From: CALKJU01 sp035326425
GTDB taxonomy: Bacteria; Pseudomonadota; Alphaproteobacteria; Geminicoccales; Geminicoccaceae
Reading direction: 5' to 3'
NCBI GenBank assembly: GCA_035326425.1
Contig: DAOLFG010000009.1
Location: 1 to 64,000 of the forward strand
Length of the DNA stretch: 64,000 nt
Part shown: piece by piece, positions 41,383 through 49,918 of the stretch
How the letters are laid out: every line of letters starts with the position of its first letter
Position numbering within the stretch: position 1 is the stretch's first letter
Made by a program: the position numbers and the translations under genes
The notes under the pieces: generated by a model
Told to the model about the DNA's origin: nothing
Seen by the model: only the letters and a program-made list of their open reading frames with translations
The model's database searches: none

Positions 41383-42749
41383 CCGGCGCTCCATCCCCCA
41401 CCCAGCGCCCGGTACAGCGCCACGAGGCCGAGCAGGCGGTCACGCCGGGCGCTCGCCAGGGCGTCGTCGGCCGAGAACAGGGTGCGCTGGGCGTCGAGCA
41501 GCGCCAGCAGGTCGATGGCGCCGCCGCGATATTGCGCCTCGGCCAGCGCGAACGCCCGCCGCGCCTCGGTGGCGGCGGTCTGCAGCGCCGCCTCGCGCTC
41601 GCGGGCGTAGCGCACGATGATCAGCGCGTCCTCGGCATCGGCGAAGGCCTGCAGCACGATGCCGCGATAGCCTTCGAGAAGCTCCTGCTGCTGCGCCTCC
41701 GACAGCTCGACCTGCCCGCGCAGCCGGCCGCCGTCGAAGATCGGCGCCAGCAGCGACAGGCTGAGCGAGACGACGTTGCCATCCAGCAGGTCGGAGAGCC
41801 GGTCGCTGGCATTGCCGGCCCGCGCCGTCAGGCTGAGCGACGGATAGAGTGCCGCCCGCGCCGCCTCGACATCGGCCGCCGCCGCCTCCAGGCGGGCTTC
41901 GGCGGCGGCGAGATCGGGCCGGCGCAGCAGCAGCTCGCTCGGCATGCCGGCCAGCACCGGCACCGGCGTCACCGTCTGGAGCGTCTGCGCCTCGGCGACG
42001 AAGCCGTCGAGCGGCCGGCCCAGCAGCAGCGCCAGGGCGTTGACGGTCTGCCGCTCCTGCTGGACCAGCGACTGCAGCGACGCCTCCTGGCTGGCGAGCT
42101 GGGTGCGCTGCTGGGCGAGGTCCAGCGCCGAGGCGGCACCGTTCGATACCCGCACCTCGACCAGCTGCAGCACACGCCGGGCATTGTCGAGATTGGCCCT
42201 GGCCAGCCGCAGCCGGTCGCGCAGCGACAGGGTCTCGAAATAGGTCTCGGCGACCGCCGAGGCGGTGGTCAGCGCCAGGGCGTCGCGGTCGCGGCGCACG
42301 GCCACGCCCGCCGCCTCGGTGGCGCTCAGGAAGGCGCGGTTGCCGCCCCAGATGTCCAGCTCCCAGGACGCGCTGAAGCCGACGTCGAAGCTGTCGGACA
42401 ACCGCGTGCCGGCGGCGGCATCCTGGGCGGTGCGCGTGCGGGTGGCGCCGGCGCCGAAGTCGAGCGACGGCAGCAGGGCGGCGCCGGCGATGCGCACCTG
42501 GGCGTCGGCCTGCCGCAGCCGCGTCTCGGCGGCGCGCAGGTCGGCATTGTCGCGCAGCGCCTGCCCGACCAGCCGGTCGAGCTCGGCCGAGCCGAATCCC
42601 TGCCACCAGTCCCTGTCGGGGAAGGCCCCTGGTGCCGCCTCGGCCTCGGCGAAGCGGCTGGGCACCACGATCTCGGGTTGCGTGACGCCGTTGCCCGCGC
42701 TGCAGGCGACCAGCAGCAGGGCCAGCGCCGGCCCGAGCCGCCGCCTCAT
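41379..42749 (-). CDS. Outer-membrane efflux lipoprotein, NodT/OprM (TolC-like) family
   Basis: A 456-aa trimeric outer-membrane factor. It has a signal with lipobox ALLLVAC (Cys at about residue 16), then two TolC-type repeats. Typical parts are DWWQGFGSAELDRLVGQAL, NADLRAAETRLRQADAQVRI, the mirrored helices around SALDLAQQRTQLASQEASLQ, and LLLRRPDLAAAEARLEAAAA. The final QYRGGAIDLLALLDAQRTLF closes the second repeat. It overlaps macB by ATGA and completes a tripartite pump with macA and macB. Confidence 0.93.
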   Translation of the reverse strand: MRRRLGPALALLLVACSAGNGVTQPEIVVPSRFAEAEAAPGAFPDRDWWQGFGSAELDRLVGQALRDNADLRAAETRLRQADAQVRIAGAALLPSLDFGAGATRTRTAQDAAAGTRLSDSFDVGFSASWELDIWGGNRAFLSATEAAGVAVRRDRDALALTTASAVAETYFETLSLRDRLRLARANLDNARRVLQLVEVRVSNGAASALDLAQQRTQLASQEASLQSLVQQERQTVNALALLLGRPLDGFVAEAQTLQTVTPVPVLAGMPSELLLRRPDLAAAEARLEAAAADVEAARAALYPSLSLTARAGNASDRLSDLLDGNVVSLSLSLLAPIFDGGRLRGQVELSEAQQQELLEGYRGIVLQAFADAEDALIIVRYAREREAALQTAATEARRAFALAEAQYRGGAIDLLALLDAQRTLFSADDALASARRDRLLGLVALYRALGGGWSAG

Positions 42750-44719
42750 TCGGAGGCCAACGCCACGATCGGGTCGAGCTGCGATGCCTTGCGCGCCGGC
42801 GCGTAGCCGAAGACCAGCCCGGTGGCGAGCGCGCAGCCGAAGGCCAGCACGGCCGGCGCCGCATTGACGACGATGGGCGTTCCGATGGTGGCCAGCAGCC
42901 CGGCGGTGGCGAGGCCGCCCGCCACCCCCAGCACGCCGCCCAGCGACGAGACCAGCGTCGCCTCGGAGAGGAACTGCCGGCGGATGTCGACCGCCCTGGC
43001 GCCGACGGCGAGCCGGATGCCGATCTCGCGCGTCCGCTCGGTCACGCTCACCAGCATGATGTTCATCACGCCGATGCCGCCGACCAGCAGCGAGATCGCG
43101 GCGATCGAGCCCAGGAGGATGGTCAGCGTGTCCTGGGTCTCGGTGGCGGCCTCGATGATCGAGGCCATGTTGCGGATCTGGAAGTCGACCGTGCCGTGAC
43201 GCTCGGCCAGCAGCGCCTCGACCCGCGCCTGTACCTGATCGATCTCGCGCACGTTCTCCACCGCCACGGTGATCGAGCGCAGGTTGCGGCCGCCCAGCAG
43301 GCGCAGCGTGCCGGTGGAGAGCGGCACCATCACCACGTCGTCCTGGTCGCTGCCCCACTGCGTCGCCCCCTTGGGGGACATCACGCCGATGACCTGGAAC
43401 GGCACGTTGCCCATCAACAGGTACCGGCCGACCGGATCCGGCTCGTCCGGGAACATCAGCTGGGCGACGGTCTGGCCCAGCACCACCACGGCGCGGTAGG
43501 TCCGCTGGTCCTCGAGCGTCAGGAAGGCGCCGCTGGCGACCGGCCAGCTGCGCACCAGCGGCAGGTCGGCGGTCGTCGCCACCAGCTGGGTCGAATAGGA
43601 GATACCGCCGGCGCGCAGCGTGGTGCTGCCCTGCGACTCCGGCAGCACGGCCAGCACGCCCGGCACGGTCGCGATGGCGGTGGCATCGGCCTCGACAAGG
43701 GTGTTGACGCCGCCTGCCCCGCGCTGGCCAGGGGCACCGGGCCGGACCACCAGCAGGTTGGTGCCCATGGCGCTGATGCGGTCGACCACCGACTGCCGCG
43801 CACCGTCGCCGACCGCCAGCATCGTCACGACGGCACCCACCCCGACCACGATGCCGAGCAGCGTCAGCAGGGTGCGGAGCACATGCGCGCGCATCGCGCG
43901 CAGCGCCAGGTACAGCGTCGTGCCCAGCATCGGCAGCACGCGCGGCAGCCGCGGCGCTGCGATGGCCGGCGGCGAGGCCGGCCCGGCCAGCGTCAGCGCC
44001 CGCTCGCCGGCCGCGGCGCTGTCGCCGACCACCAGGCCGTCGCGCAGCTCGATCACCCGTCGGGCATGCGCCGCCACCTCGCGGTCGTGCGTGATCACGA
44101 TGACGGTGTGGCCGCGCCGGTTCAGCTCGGCCAGCAGCGCCATCACCTCGGCACCGGTGCGGGAATCCAGGGCACCGGTCGGCTCGTCGGCCAGGATGAT
44201 CTGGCCGCCGTTCATCAGGGCCCGGGCGATCGACACCCGCTGCTGCTGGCCGCCGGAGAGCTGGCTCGGCCGGTAGTCGGCACGATCGGCGAGGCCCAGC
44301 ATGGCGAGCAGCTGCCCCGCCCGCCGGTGCCGCGCCTCGGCGTCGAGGCCCAGATAGATCGCCGGCATCTCGACGTTCTCGAGCGCGCTCGCCGTGGCGA
44401 TCAGGTTGTACTGCTGGAACACGAAGCCGAAGGCCCGCCGCCTGAGCGCCGCCCTCGCCTCGCCGTCGGGCCGGGCGAGATCGTGGCCCATGAACCGGTA
44501 GCTGCCGGTCGTCGGCCGGTCGAGGCAGCCCAGGATGTTCATCAGCGTCGACTTGCCCGAGCCGGACGAGCCGACGATGGCGACGAACTCTCCCCGGCGG
44601 ATCGTCAGGTCGATGCCGTGCAGCACCCGCACCGGCCGCGAGCCGGTCTCGTAGGTGCGGGTGATGCCGCGTAGCTCGATCAGCGGCGCTGCCGGGGCTT
44701 CGCGGCTGTCCATGCTCAT
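42746..44719 (-). CDS. macB: MacB-type ABC transporter (ATPase and permease fused)
   Basis: A 657-aa inner-membrane protein. The ATPase domain (about residues 12-235) has Walker A VGSSGSGKST, signature SQLSGGQQQRVSIARAL, Walker B IILADEPTGALD and H-loop VIVITHDRE. TM1 follows (around residue 285-310), then a large periplasmic MacB domain and three TM helices (about 535-640, with GSIAAISLLVGGIGVMNIML). MacB drives export of macrolides, lipopeptides or similar compounds from the periplasm. Overlaps macA and the outer-membrane gene by 4 nt each. Confidence 0.95.
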   Translation of the reverse strand: MSMDSREAPAAPLIELRGITRTYETGSRPVRVLHGIDLTIRRGEFVAIVGSSGSGKSTLMNILGCLDRPTTGSYRFMGHDLARPDGEARAALRRRAFGFVFQQYNLIATASALENVEMPAIYLGLDAEARHRRAGQLLAMLGLADRADYRPSQLSGGQQQRVSIARALMNGGQIILADEPTGALDSRTGAEVMALLAELNRRGHTVIVITHDREVAAHARRVIELRDGLVVGDSAAAGERALTLAGPASPPAIAAPRLPRVLPMLGTTLYLALRAMRAHVLRTLLTLLGIVVGVGAVVTMLAVGDGARQSVVDRISAMGTNLLVVRPGAPGQRGAGGVNTLVEADATAIATVPGVLAVLPESQGSTTLRAGGISYSTQLVATTADLPLVRSWPVASGAFLTLEDQRTYRAVVVLGQTVAQLMFPDEPDPVGRYLLMGNVPFQVIGVMSPKGATQWGSDQDDVVMVPLSTGTLRLLGGRNLRSITVAVENVREIDQVQARVEALLAERHGTVDFQIRNMASIIEAATETQDTLTILLGSIAAISLLVGGIGVMNIMLVSVTERTREIGIRLAVGARAVDIRRQFLSEATLVSSLGGVLGVAGGLATAGLLATIGTPIVVNAAPAVLAFGCALATGLVFGYAPARKASQLDPIVALASE

Positions 44720-45963
44720 CCCAGCCGCGGCGGCGGCGCAAAACGCCGTACGCCGCCACCCTGGGCCTCGCCGGCCGGCATCGCCGGCCCGGTCACCACC
44801 GTCTCGCCCTCGCGCAGGCCGGACCGGATCTCAACCTCGGTCCGGGTGGCGACGCCGACCTCGACCTGCCGCCGCTCGACCGCTCCGTCCGCGCTGACCA
44901 CGAGCACGGAGGCACCTTCCGACCGGCCGCGCGGCCCGCCGGCGCGCAGCGCGCTCGTCGGCACCGTCAGCACGTTCTCGGCCCGCGCCACCACGAAGAA
45001 CACCTGGGCGGTCATCTGCGTCATCAGCGTGCCCTCGGGGTTGGGCACGTCGAACAGCGCGTCGTAGAGCACGACGTTGTTCACCACCTCGGGCGTCGGC
45101 AGGATTTGCTGCAGGTGTCCGCTGTAGCGCCTGTCGGGATTGCCGAGCGTCGAGAAATAGACCTCCTGACCGATGGCGAGCTTGCCGATGTCGGCCTCGG
45201 AGACCTGGGCCTCCACCGTCATCACCGCGAGGTCGGCGATGCGCAGGATGATGGGAGCGCTCTGGTTGGCGTTGAGCGTCTGGCCCTGCCGGGCGGTGAT
45301 CGACACGATCGTACCGGCCATCGGCGCGTAGATGCGGGTGTAGCCGAGATTGGCCTCGTTGGCGCGCAGCTCGCTCTCGGTCTGGCCGACCTGCGCCTGC
45401 AGGGCGGCGATCTGGGCCGTGACCGCCGCCAGCTCGGCCTGGGCCTGCTCGAGTGCCTCCTCGCTGGTGGCGTTGGCCTTGCGCAGCGCCTGCTGGCGCT
45501 TCAGCACCTGCTGCGCCAGAACCAGCCGCGCCCGCCGCTCGTCGAGCTGGGCGCGCAGGTTGGCGAGCTGGGCGCGGTTGGCGTCGACGCGGGCGCGGTA
45601 GACCGTGGCGTCGATCTCGGCGAGCAGGTCCTGGGCCTTCACCCGGTCGCCGATCTTGACGTGGATCACCTTGAGCTGGCCCGACACCTGGGCGCCGACG
45701 TCGACATAGTCGCGCGGCTGGATGTTCCCCAGGGCTCCCACCGAATCCTCGATCGACGACACCCGCACGGTCGCGGTGGCGAAGGCCGGCGGTGCCGCCG
45801 TGGCGCCGAGCCAGCGCCAGGCGACGCCGCCGCCGGCCGCCAGCAGGCCGAGCAGGAGCAGCAGCGCCAGCCGCCAGCGCCGGCGACGGCGGCGCGGTGC
45901 CACCGCCAGCCCCAGCTCGCCGCCGGCTTCCGGCTCGGGAAGGCTGACCTGCCCCTGCGTCAC
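44716..45963 (-). CDS. macA: MacA-type periplasmic adaptor (membrane fusion protein)
   Basis: A 415-aa HlyD/RND-family adaptor. There is a basic stretch (RRRRRRW) and an N-terminal TM anchor (about residues 30-50, LALLLLLGLLAAGG). The lipoyl-like segment is NIQPRDYVDVGAQVSGQLKV, followed by a coiled-coil hairpin (about 115-215; many Ala/Gln/Leu heptads) and a second lipoyl half YTRIYAPMAGTIVSITARQG. The beta-barrel has VSEADIGKLAIGQEVYF. It bridges MacB and the outer-membrane channel. It lies 15 nt after the desulfhydrase gene. Confidence 0.94.
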   Translation of the reverse strand: MTQGQVSLPEPEAGGELGLAVAPRRRRRRWRLALLLLLGLLAAGGGVAWRWLGATAAPPAFATATVRVSSIEDSVGALGNIQPRDYVDVGAQVSGQLKVIHVKIGDRVKAQDLLAEIDATVYRARVDANRAQLANLRAQLDERRARLVLAQQVLKRQQALRKANATSEEALEQAQAELAAVTAQIAALQAQVGQTESELRANEANLGYTRIYAPMAGTIVSITARQGQTLNANQSAPIILRIADLAVMTVEAQVSEADIGKLAIGQEVYFSTLGNPDRRYSGHLQQILPTPEVVNNVVLYDALFDVPNPEGTLMTQMTAQVFFVVARAENVLTVPTSALRAGGPRGRSEGASVLVVSADGAVERRQVEVGVATRTEVEIRSGLREGETVVTGPAMPAGEAQGGGVRRFAPPPRLG

Positions 45964-45978
45964 GCCGCGCCGCCCGCC

Positions 45979-46983
45979 TCAGTCCGGATCGGCGGCGAGG
46001 CTGTTGCGATAGGCGAACAGGCCGGCGCTGCCGCCGGTATGCACGAAGACGACATTCTCACCTTTCCTGAAGTGCCCCTTGCGGATCAGGTCGATCAGGC
46101 CGGCCGCACCCTTGCCGCTGTAGACCGGGTCGAGCAGGATTCCCTCGTGGCGGGCGAACAGCCGCACCGCCTCGATCATACCGTCGGTCGGCACGCCGTA
46201 GCCGCCGCCGACATAGTCGCAGTTGGCGACGACGCGCTCGCGCGCAATCCCACCCTTCACGCCCAGCCTGTCGGCCGTGGCCTCGGCCAGCTTGTGGACG
46301 TTGTCCTCCTGCTTCGCCCTGGGAGCGCGCACCCCGATCCCCAGCAGCGGGACGCCGCTGTTGGAGGCCTCGAGCCCGACCACGAGGCCGGCCTGGGTAC
46401 CGGCGCTGCCGGTGGCATGCACCACATGGTCGATGCGCAAGGAGCGCTCGCTCGCCTGCCACAGCAGTTCCTGGGCGCAGCCGACATAGCCCAGGGCACC
46501 GGTGGTATTCGAACCGCCACCCGGGATCAGGTAGGGCCGGCCGCCGCCGGCCCGCACCTCCTCGCCCACCGGCCCCATCGCGGCGTTCATGTCGCCGCCG
46601 GGATAGTGTCGCAGCTCGGCGCCGAACAGCTCGTCCAGCAGCACATTGCCGTTGCTCAGATAATCCACGTCATTGGTCTCGACCCGGTGCTCCAGCAGGA
46701 TGATGCAGCGCAGCCCCAGCCTCGCCGACGCGGCCGCGGTCTGGCGGCCGTGGTTAGTCTGCACTGCGCCTTGTGTCACAATGGTGTCAGCGTTTTGCGC
46801 GATCGCTTCAGCCATCAGATATTCGAGCTTGCGGGTCTTGTTGCCGCCGGTGCCGAGCCCGGTGCAGTCGTCGCGCTTGATCCACAAGCTCGGTCCGCCG
46901 AGATGGGCGCTCAGGCGCTCCATCGGCTCGAGCGGCGTCGGCAGGTGGGCGAAATGCAGGCGCGGGAAGCGGGAGAGATGCAT
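45979..46983 (-). CDS. PLP-dependent D-cysteine desulfhydrase / L-cysteate sulfo-lyase family
   Basis: A 334-aa fold-type II PLP enzyme. Segments are FAHLPTPLEPMERLSAHLGG, the lysine loop WIKRDDCTGLGTGGNKTRKL (about residue 35-54), VTQGAVQTNHGRQTAAASAR, GGGSNTTGALGYVGCAQELL (phosphate loop region) and LDPVYSGKGAAGLIDLIRKG. The KRDDCTGLGTGGNKTRKLE stretch recalls CuyA, the L-cysteate sulfo-lyase, as much as D-cysteine desulfhydrase (DcyD). ACC deaminase is less likely. Either reaction releases ammonia and pyruvate plus sulfide or sulfite. It lies between a racemase gene and the macAB operon. Confidence 0.85.
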   Translation of the reverse strand: MHLSRFPRLHFAHLPTPLEPMERLSAHLGGPSLWIKRDDCTGLGTGGNKTRKLEYLMAEAIAQNADTIVTQGAVQTNHGRQTAAASARLGLRCIILLEHRVETNDVDYLSNGNVLLDELFGAELRHYPGGDMNAAMGPVGEEVRAGGGRPYLIPGGGSNTTGALGYVGCAQELLWQASERSLRIDHVVHATGSAGTQAGLVVGLEASNSGVPLLGIGVRAPRAKQEDNVHKLAEATADRLGVKGGIARERVVANCDYVGGGYGVPTDGMIEAVRLFARHEGILLDPVYSGKGAAGLIDLIRKGHFRKGENVVFVHTGGSAGLFAYRNSLAADPD

Positions 46984-46997
46984 CGGGCACTCCGGTG

Positions 46998-47750
46998 TCA
47001 GATGGAAGGTAGGAGTCGCTGGCGCTTGGCATAGGCGACAGTGGCGTGGGCCAGCGCCTGGGTGCTGTCGAGCATCGGCCGGCTGAGGTCGCCTTGGCCC
47101 AGCACCAGCGGCACCTCGGTGCAGCCGGCGATCACCGCCTGCGCACCGCGGCGGACCAGCGTTTCGCCCAGCCCCACGAGCTGGCCCTTCGTCGATGCAG
47201 CCCGCCCGGCCTTGATGGCATAGATGGCCTGCATCAGCCCCGACTGCTCGTCCTCGTCGGGCGAGATCGGCGTGATGCCGTGCGCCTCCAGGGCGTTCTC
47301 GTAGAGCCGCACCATGCGGCAGCCGCCGGCGGCCAGCACCGCCACGGCCTCCAGGCCCGGCATGTCGCGCTGCAGGGCCGCCACCGTCTCGTCGATGATC
47401 GAGACGAACGGGATGCTCACCGAGCCGCGGATGTCGCCGGCGAAGGCATGGGCGGCATTGCAGGCCATGACGAGAAAATCCACCCCCGCCGCCTCCAGCC
47501 GCCGCGCCATCGCCACGAGGTCGGGTGCGGGCGACGGCCCCCTGCCGGCGATGGCGTCGTTGCGGTTGGGCACTTTGGGATTGCAGTCGACGATCAGGTG
47601 CAGGTGCTCCTGGTCGGTCGAGGCCCCGGTCGCCGCCAGCACCTTGGCCATGAAATCGACGGTGGCCTCAGGCCCCAGGCCTCCCAGGACACCGACGGTG
47701 AGATCGCGGTCGCTCACGATGCCGCCCCGCCACATTGCCTTCGCGCGCAT
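46998..47750 (-). CDS. Aspartate/glutamate racemase family protein
   Basis: Cofactor-independent amino-acid racemase of up to 250 aa. It has VGVLGGLGPEATVDFMAKVL at the N-terminus and the two catalytic cysteines in FLVMACNAAHAFAGDI (about residue 98) and AVIAGCTEVPLVLGQG (about 210). The start is uncertain: ATG 47750, ATG 47735 or GTG 47717. The GTG gives VSDRDLTVGVLGG, closest to family length. Likely product is a D-amino acid; substrate not determined. First gene of a run with the desulfhydrase and macA, gap 14 nt. Divergent from upp. Confidence 0.9.
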   Translation of the reverse strand: MRAKAMWRGGIVSDRDLTVGVLGGLGPEATVDFMAKVLAATGASTDQEHLHLIVDCNPKVPNRNDAIAGRGPSPAPDLVAMARRLEAAGVDFLVMACNAAHAFAGDIRGSVSIPFVSIIDETVAALQRDMPGLEAVAVLAAGGCRMVRLYENALEAHGITPISPDEDEQSGLMQAIYAIKAGRAASTKGQLVGLGETLVRRGAQAVIAGCTEVPLVLGQGDLSRPMLDSTQALAHATVAYAKRQRLLPSI

Positions 47751-47804
47751 GCTCTTCTAAGCCTCGGCGCGAAGCCCCCGCAACAGCCCCGGAGCACGCG
47801 TGCC

Positions 47805-48434
47805 ATGCCGCAGCTCGTGGTCGTCGACCACCCGCTCGTCCAGCACAAGCTCAGCCTCATGCGCATGAAGGAGACGCCGGTGGCCGAGTTCCGCCGGCTG
47901 GTGCGCGAGGTGGCGCTGCTGATCGGCTACGAGATCACCCGCGACCTCGCCCTGGAGGAGCGCGACATCGAGACGCCGCTGATGCCGGCGCGCGTCAAGA
48001 TGCTGGCCGGCAAGAAGGTCTGCCTGATCTCGATCCTGCGTGCCGGCAACGGCCTGCTCGACGGCATGCTCGACCTGATGCCGAGCGCCCGCGTCGGCCA
48101 TGTCGGCCTCTACCGCGACCCGGCGACGCTGCGGCCGGTCGAGTACTACTACAAGGTCCCGGCCGACATCGCCGAGCGGCCGGTCATCGTGGTCGACCCG
48201 ATGCTGGCCACCGCCAACTCGGCCGTGGCCGCGGTCGACCGGATCAAGCGCGACGGTGTGGCCGACATCAAGATGGCCTGCCTGCTGGCCGCACCCGAGG
48301 GCGTGCGCCGCATGGGCGAGGCCCATCCCGACGTCACCGTCTACACCGCCGCCGTCGACCAGGGGTTGAACGACCATGGCTACATCCTGCCCGGCCTGGG
48401 CGACGCCGGCGATCGTATCTACGGCACACGCTGA
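47805..48434 (+). CDS. upp: Uracil phosphoribosyltransferase
   Basis: Pyrimidine salvage enzyme, uracil plus PRPP to UMP; 209 aa. It starts MPQLVVVDHPLVQHKLSLMR, typical of Upp. Further features are PLMPARVKMLAGKKVCLISI, ILRAGNGLLDGMLDLMPSA, the PRPP loop VIVVDPMLATANSAVAAVDR (about residue 128) and the uracil-binding C-terminus NDHGYILPGLGDAGDRIYGT. GGAG lies about 10 nt before the ATG. It stands alone between divergent and downstream regulators. Confidence 0.96.
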   Translation: MPQLVVVDHPLVQHKLSLMRMKETPVAEFRRLVREVALLIGYEITRDLALEERDIETPLMPARVKMLAGKKVCLISILRAGNGLLDGMLDLMPSARVGHVGLYRDPATLRPVEYYYKVPADIAERPVIVVDPMLATANSAVAAVDRIKRDGVADIKMACLLAAPEGVRRMGEAHPDVTVYTAAVDQGLNDHGYILPGLGDAGDRIYGTR

Positions 48435-48537
48435 AGTTGATCTGTGCCCCCGATGTTTGCGATTAATGGAAAATTCACCATGAGGTGCCACAGTCCGGCC
48501 GCGACGAGGCTGGACCGAGCGGGCGAGAGATAGGGCC

Positions 48538-49884
48538 ATGCGTGGCGGAATTCGCTGCTGCATCGTGGAGGCGTTTCCGGGCAGCCTGACCGGGCTCGGG
48601 GATCTGCTGGCCGACTGGGGCATGAGCTGCATCCAGCTCGACGCCCATGCCGAGGACGAGGAGCTGGCGGCCCAGCCCATCGACGTCTACCTCGGCGATA
48701 CCGGCAGCCACGCGGCCCTCGGCGTGCTGCGCCGGCTGGCGGCGCGCCGACGCGCCGGCGGCGTGCCGGTGATAGCGCTCTGCCGCCGGGATTCCCCTTC
48801 CACCATCTCCCAGGCGTTGGCCATCGGCTGCGACGACGCCCTGGCCTTCCCGCTCGACGAGGTCGAGCTCGAGGTGCGGATCCGCTCGCTCGCCGCCTGT
48901 ATCTTCGCCGAGCGCGAGCAGGCGCGCCGGCTGGCCCTGCTCGCCCGCTATGCCGCGCCCGAGCATCACCGCAGCCGCCGCCGCGACCTGCTGCGGGAGC
49001 GTCAGGAGGAGCGGCCGCAGGTGCTGCTGGTCGGGTCCGCCTGCGAGAACCAGGTGCGGATCGCCAACGGCCTCGGCCCTGCCACCGTCGCCTATGCCGA
49101 CAGCGCCCGCACCGCCCGCAGGCTGGTCGACGAGCGCGCCTTCGATCTGGTCGTCGTCACCTTGCCGGGACTGGGGGCCCCACCCCTGCTCACCCCGGCC
49201 GACCTCGCCCGCGAGGACGAGGCGCGCGGCTTCACCGTGCTGCTGGGCGGGCCGGTGGACGGCGAGGCCGGGTTCGCCACCGGCCTCGGCGCCGGCTTCG
49301 ACGATGTCGTCAGCCTGCCGCAGATGCCCGAGCTGATCCGGCTGCGGCTCGACTTCTGGCTGCGGCTGCAGCGTGTCCGGCAATGGCTGCGCAACCCGGC
49401 CACCGGTGCAGCGACCACGCTGGCGCTGGACAGCCTGAGCGGCCTCTACAACGAGGGCTTCCTGCGCGACTACGTGACGGCCGCCCTGGCCGACCGCGCC
49501 GTCGGATCGCCACTGACCATTCTCGCCGTCTCGCTGACCGGGCTTGCGGCCGTCAACCAGACTTCCGGTTATGCGGCGAGCAACCTGCTGGTGGCCGAGG
49601 CCGGCCGCAGGCTGCGGCGGCTGGTCAGGGCTGAGGATCTGGCGGCCTATATGGGGCAGGCGCAGTTCGCCGTGGCGATGGAGAACATCAGCGAGCAGGC
49701 GGCGCGCGCCATGGCGGTCCGCACCCAGGCCACGCTGTCGCGGGCGCCGATCGAGTTCATGGGCCAGCGGATCGCCGTCGAGACCCTGGCCGGTGTCGTG
49801 GTGCTGCGCAACCGCGACGACGTCGACCGCCTGCTGGCACGCACCTATCGCGAGCTGACCGCCGCCCGCCGCCAGGTCGCTTGA
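48538..49884 (+). CDS. PleD-like protein: two receiver-like domains and a degenerate GGDEF domain
   Basis: A 448-aa cytosolic regulator. Two receiver-like domains are seen at about residues 4-125 and 160-280 (e.g. PIDVYLGDTGSHAALGVLRR and FDLVVVTLPGLG), both with poor acidic pockets. A GGDEF-type domain starts at DSLSGLYNEGFLRDYVTAAL (about 300). The signature loop reads AAYMGQAQFAVAM in place of GGDEF, so cyclase activity and c-di-GMP I-site function should be lost. Probable role: a non-catalytic signalling or scaffold protein related to PleD. SD-like AGGG is near the ATG. The upstream 103-nt gap has an AT-rich patch (about 48455-48480) where a promoter may lie. Convergent to phaB. Confidence 0.8.
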   Translation: MRGGIRCCIVEAFPGSLTGLGDLLADWGMSCIQLDAHAEDEELAAQPIDVYLGDTGSHAALGVLRRLAARRRAGGVPVIALCRRDSPSTISQALAIGCDDALAFPLDEVELEVRIRSLAACIFAEREQARRLALLARYAAPEHHRSRRRDLLRERQEERPQVLLVGSACENQVRIANGLGPATVAYADSARTARRLVDERAFDLVVVTLPGLGAPPLLTPADLAREDEARGFTVLLGGPVDGEAGFATGLGAGFDDVVSLPQMPELIRLRLDFWLRLQRVRQWLRNPATGAATTLALDSLSGLYNEGFLRDYVTAALADRAVGSPLTILAVSLTGLAAVNQTSGYAASNLLVAEAGRRLRRLVRAEDLAAYMGQAQFAVAMENISEQAARAMAVRTQATLSRAPIEFMGQRIAVETLAGVVVLRNRDDVDRLLARTYRELTAARRQVA

Positions 49885-49918
49885 GCGGCCGGGCAGCGGG
49901 ACGACGGCCGGCGCGCGC

